A DNA stretch of 7,750 bases, taken from positions 1-7,750 of the forward strand of contig RFJS01000025.1 of assembly GCA_003694825.1 (NCBI GenBank). Direction: 5' to 3'. This document shows positions 5,681 to 7,750 of the stretch, in pieces (within the stretch, counting starts at the first letter, position 1; each line of letters opens with the position of its first letter). This DNA is from Verrucomicrobiota bacterium (GTDB taxonomy: Bacteria > Verrucomicrobiota > Verrucomicrobiia > Opitutales > Opitutaceae). The position numbers were made by a program, and so were the translations under genes. Under the pieces are notes generated by a model that ran no database searches, was not told the origin of the DNA, and saw only the letters and a list, made by a program, of their open reading frames with translations.

Positions 5681-7750
5681 TCCGCAGCCGCCTCCACCCG
5701 GGGTGAGCAGGTGAAACACATCCCCGGCCTCGGCTTCCACGCCATCGATCGGCCCCAGATCGACCCGCGCGCCATCGCGTCGTTCGAGCCATTGGCGACC
5801 GGGCGCGCCCGCCTCGCCGCCATCCAGTCCCGGTGCGCCGCGCACCCGGCGCTGCGTCAGCACCGACAGCGCGACCGACTCGAGAAAACGCAACACCCGC
5901 TCGACCCCGCAGCCGCCGCGCCAACGGCCGGCCCCGCCCGAACCCGCCCGAACCGCGAAACGCTCCAGGCGCACCGGCAGCCGATGCTCGAGCACCTCGG
6001 CGTCGGTGATCGCGGTGTTGGTCATGTGGCAGTGCACGGCATCCTCACCCGGAAACCCGGGGCCGGCCCCGCTGCCGCCGGCCACGGTCTCGTAGTAGCT
6101 GAAGTGGGCGTTGCCGAAGATGACGTTGTTCATCGTTCCCTGGCTGCAGGCGGCCAGGCCAAGCGCCGTGAGAAGCACGTCGACCACGCGCTGGCTCGTC
6201 TCGACATTGCCGCCGACCACGGCCGGACACGCCGCTGGATCATCCGGAAAATCCGGTGCGAGCATCCCGGGCGGGATGTGCAGATCCACATCGCGCATCA
6301 GCCCCTCGTTGAGCGGCAGATCCGCCCCGGCCAGCAGGCGCAACACGTAGATCACGGCGCTGCGCACGATCGCCGGCGTCGCATTGAGATTGCCCGGATG
6401 CACCGGTGCCGTTCCGGAAAAATCCACGACCAGCCGCTCCCCGGCCGTCTTCCTGACGGTGACGACGATCGGCGATCCGTCATCCATGGCATCGGCCGCC
6501 CGGCGCTCGCCCCGGTGCGGGACACGCTCGAGCGCCGCCGCCAGCGCCGCGGCCGCCCTGTCCTTGAGCAGGCGCATGAAACGCCGCACCCGATCCGCCC
6601 CGGCGTCGGCGGCGAGGCGCTCCAGGGCATCCGCCCCGCAACGCAGAGCCGCGACCTGCGCGTGGAGATCGGCGATATTCTCCTCGACCGCCCGCGAGGG
6701 AAAGGGGCCGCCGCCGAGCAGCCTCCGCAGCCCCTCCCAGTCCGCCTCACCACCGCGCATGAGCAGCCGCGGCGCGATCACCACGCCCTCTTCGGCGAGC
6801 GAAGCCGCCCCCGGCGGCATCGAGCCCGGCCGCGCACCGCCGATCTCGGCGTGATGGGCGCGGTTGGCGACATAGCCCAGGAGCGATCCGTCCGCCGCAT
6901 ACACCGGCGCGATCAACGTGACATCCGGCAAGTGGCTGCCCCCATACCCGGGATGGTTGGTGATGGCGATATCGCCGGGCGCGAGATCGAGCACGGCCCG
7001 CACCCGCCGCACGCACTCGCCGAGCGCGCCGAGGTGGACAGGAATGTGCGGGGCGTTGGCGACCAGCTCCCCGTCCGGATCGAGCAGCGCGCACGAGAAA
7101 TCGAGCCGTTCCTTGACATTGACCGACACGGCGCACCGCTGCAGCAGCATCCCCATCTCATCGACCAGGGCGAGAAACCGGCAGGTGAACAGCTCGAGAT
7201 CGACCACCTCCGCGCGTCCACCATCGCCATCGGCACCGGCGGCCGTCTCCGCCGCCGCTCCGATCCGCGCCCCCGGGGCGGCGGCGCGCTCGAGGCGGAT
7301 CGTGCCCTCGCTGCCGACAACCGCCGTCCATCCCTCGGCGATGAACAGGGTGCTGAAACGATCCTGCACCAGCGTCGGCCCGGCCAGCCGCATGCCGGGA
7401 GAGAGCGACTCGCGCGCGTGCGCCCGCTGCCGCCCGGCAGGCCCGGCTTCCCCCGCCGCGGCAAAACGCTCCCGCCCTTCCCCGCCTCGCCGTTCCGAGA
7501 CCACGACACGAAGCGTCACCAGCTCGACGGCCCGGTCCCCGGGCACGTGGCCGTAGCGGCGCCGATAGGCCTCGCGAAAACGCTCGGCCACGGCTTCGCC
7601 GACCAACGCCCCCGCTCCATCGAGGTTCACGGTCAACACCGACTCCTGCCCGTCGAAACGCAGCTCCGCCTCCCGCCGCCGCACTTCAACCGCCTCCGCC
7701 GCGACCCCGTCGGCCGCGAGCGCGGAACCGGCCTCTGTCTCGAGCTCCCG
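5669..7750 (-). CDS. Fused hydantoinase/5-oxoprolinase (HyuA C-terminal part + complete HyuB), 5'-truncated by window edge
   Basis: 693 residues are visible and the frame is still open at the right edge. A GTG at 7684 is not a credible start, because the 22 residues before it ([15 protein letters not shown]...) continue the conserved HyuA C-terminal region leading to [14 protein letters not shown]. Counting from the edge, residues 1-155 are the HyuA tail ([33 protein letters not shown]), 156-181 an Ala/Gly-rich linker, and 182-693 a full HyuB domain. HyuB hallmarks, in order: [61 protein letters not shown] with [47 protein letters not shown] and the closing TPGGGGCG. Family members use ATP to hydrolyse 5-oxoproline or hydantoins, or to carboxylate ketones. 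The one-chain A-B arrangement is typical of 5-oxoprolinase (about 1200-1300 aa), so that is the best guess. The ATP-binding half is off-window, so substrate is unproven. It is a cytoplasmic enzyme with several cysteines, unlike its downstream neighbours. Confidence 0.93.
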   Translation of the reverse strand, partial: RELETEAGSALAADGVAAEAVEVRRREAELRFDGQESVLTVNLDGAGALVGEAVAERFREAYRRRYGHVPGDRAVELVTLRVVVSERRGGEGRERFAAAGEAGPAGRQRAHARESLSPGMRLAGPTLVQDRFSTLFIAEGWTAVVGSEGTIRLERAAAPGARIGAAAETAAGADGDGGRAEVVDLELFTCRFLALVDEMGMLLQRCAVSVNVKERLDFSCALLDPDGELVANAPHIPVHLGALGECVRRVRAVLDLAPGDIAITNHPGYGGSHLPDVTLIAPVYAADGSLLGYVANRAHHAEIGGARPGSMPPGAASLAEEGVVIAPRLLMRGGEADWEGLRRLLGGGPFPSRAVEENIADLHAQVAALRCGADALERLAADAGADRVRRFMRLLKDRAAAALAAALERVPHRGERRAADAMDDGSPIVVTVRKTAGERLVVDFSGTAPVHPGNLNATPAIVRSAVIYVLRLLAGADLPLNEGLMRDVDLHIPPGMLAPDFPDDPAACPAVVGGNVETSQRVVDVLLTALGLAACSQGTMNNVIFGNAHFSYYETVAGGSGAGPGFPGEDAVHCHMTNTAITDAEVLEHRLPVRLERFAVRAGSGGAGRWRGGCGVERVLRFLESVALSVLTQRRVRGAPGLDGGEAGAPGRQWLERRDGARVDLGPIDGVEAEAGDVFHLLTPGGGGCGADA

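Noticed and set aside
5316..5714. Plus-strand 132-aa ORF in the intergenic region
   Set aside because: Arg/Pro-rich with no recognisable pattern; it runs into the hyu gene antisense and through the GC-rich repeat cluster.
5669..7684. Hydantoinase as a complete 671-aa gene starting at GTG 7684
   Set aside because: The frame remains open and conserved upstream of that GTG to the window edge, and the protein there lies in the middle of the HyuA C-terminal region, so the gene is truncated by the window rather than short.

Overview
The window is GC-rich throughout (a small AT-richer patch lies near 5285) and, on my reading, all of its genes lie on the minus strand, so transcription runs from high to low coordinates. 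No rRNA, tRNA, transposase, integrase or CRISPR array was seen. The organism is Gram-negative: one gene encodes a protein with a signal peptide, strongly amphipathic beta strands and a C-terminal phenylalanine, as in outer-membrane barrels. A giant delta-60 repeat protein beside a fused hydantoinase/oxoprolinase, with weak Shine-Dalgarno signals, suggests a Verrucomicrobiota (Opitutia-like) chromosome. This is an inference from gene content, and myxobacteria or other delta-60-rich phyla are not excluded.

Layout in transcription order. (1) 7750-5669: 3' part of a fused HyuA-HyuB protein (hydantoinase / 5-oxoprolinase / acetone-carboxylase family). It enters from beyond the right edge and ends at 5669. 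(2) 5668-5243: a 426-bp non-coding gap. It holds GC-rich short direct repeats next to the hyu stop, a small hairpin spanning that stop, and a candidate promoter with an overlapping inverted repeat at 5285-5308. (3) 5242-4052: a 396-residue exported, probably beta-barrel, outer-membrane protein. (4) 4037-1: a secreted protein of at least 1345 residues, built of 24 complete delta-60 beta-propeller repeats plus part of a 25th. It is still open at the left edge, so its C-terminus is outside the window.

Genes 3 and 4 are separated by only 14 bp, both carry signal peptides and are almost or entirely cysteine-free, and look like a two-gene unit: a barrel followed by a very large propeller protein that probably acts outside the inner membrane. 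The hydantoinase is a cytoplasmic enzyme with no evident functional link to them. The most distinctive structure is the blade array: most blades have exactly 49 or exactly 55 residues, the difference being one six-residue loop at a fixed position, and two blades are visibly remodelled. The plus strand across the propeller gene carries an uninterrupted 3.9-kb open frame that is an antisense artefact of codon bias and could mislead automatic annotation.
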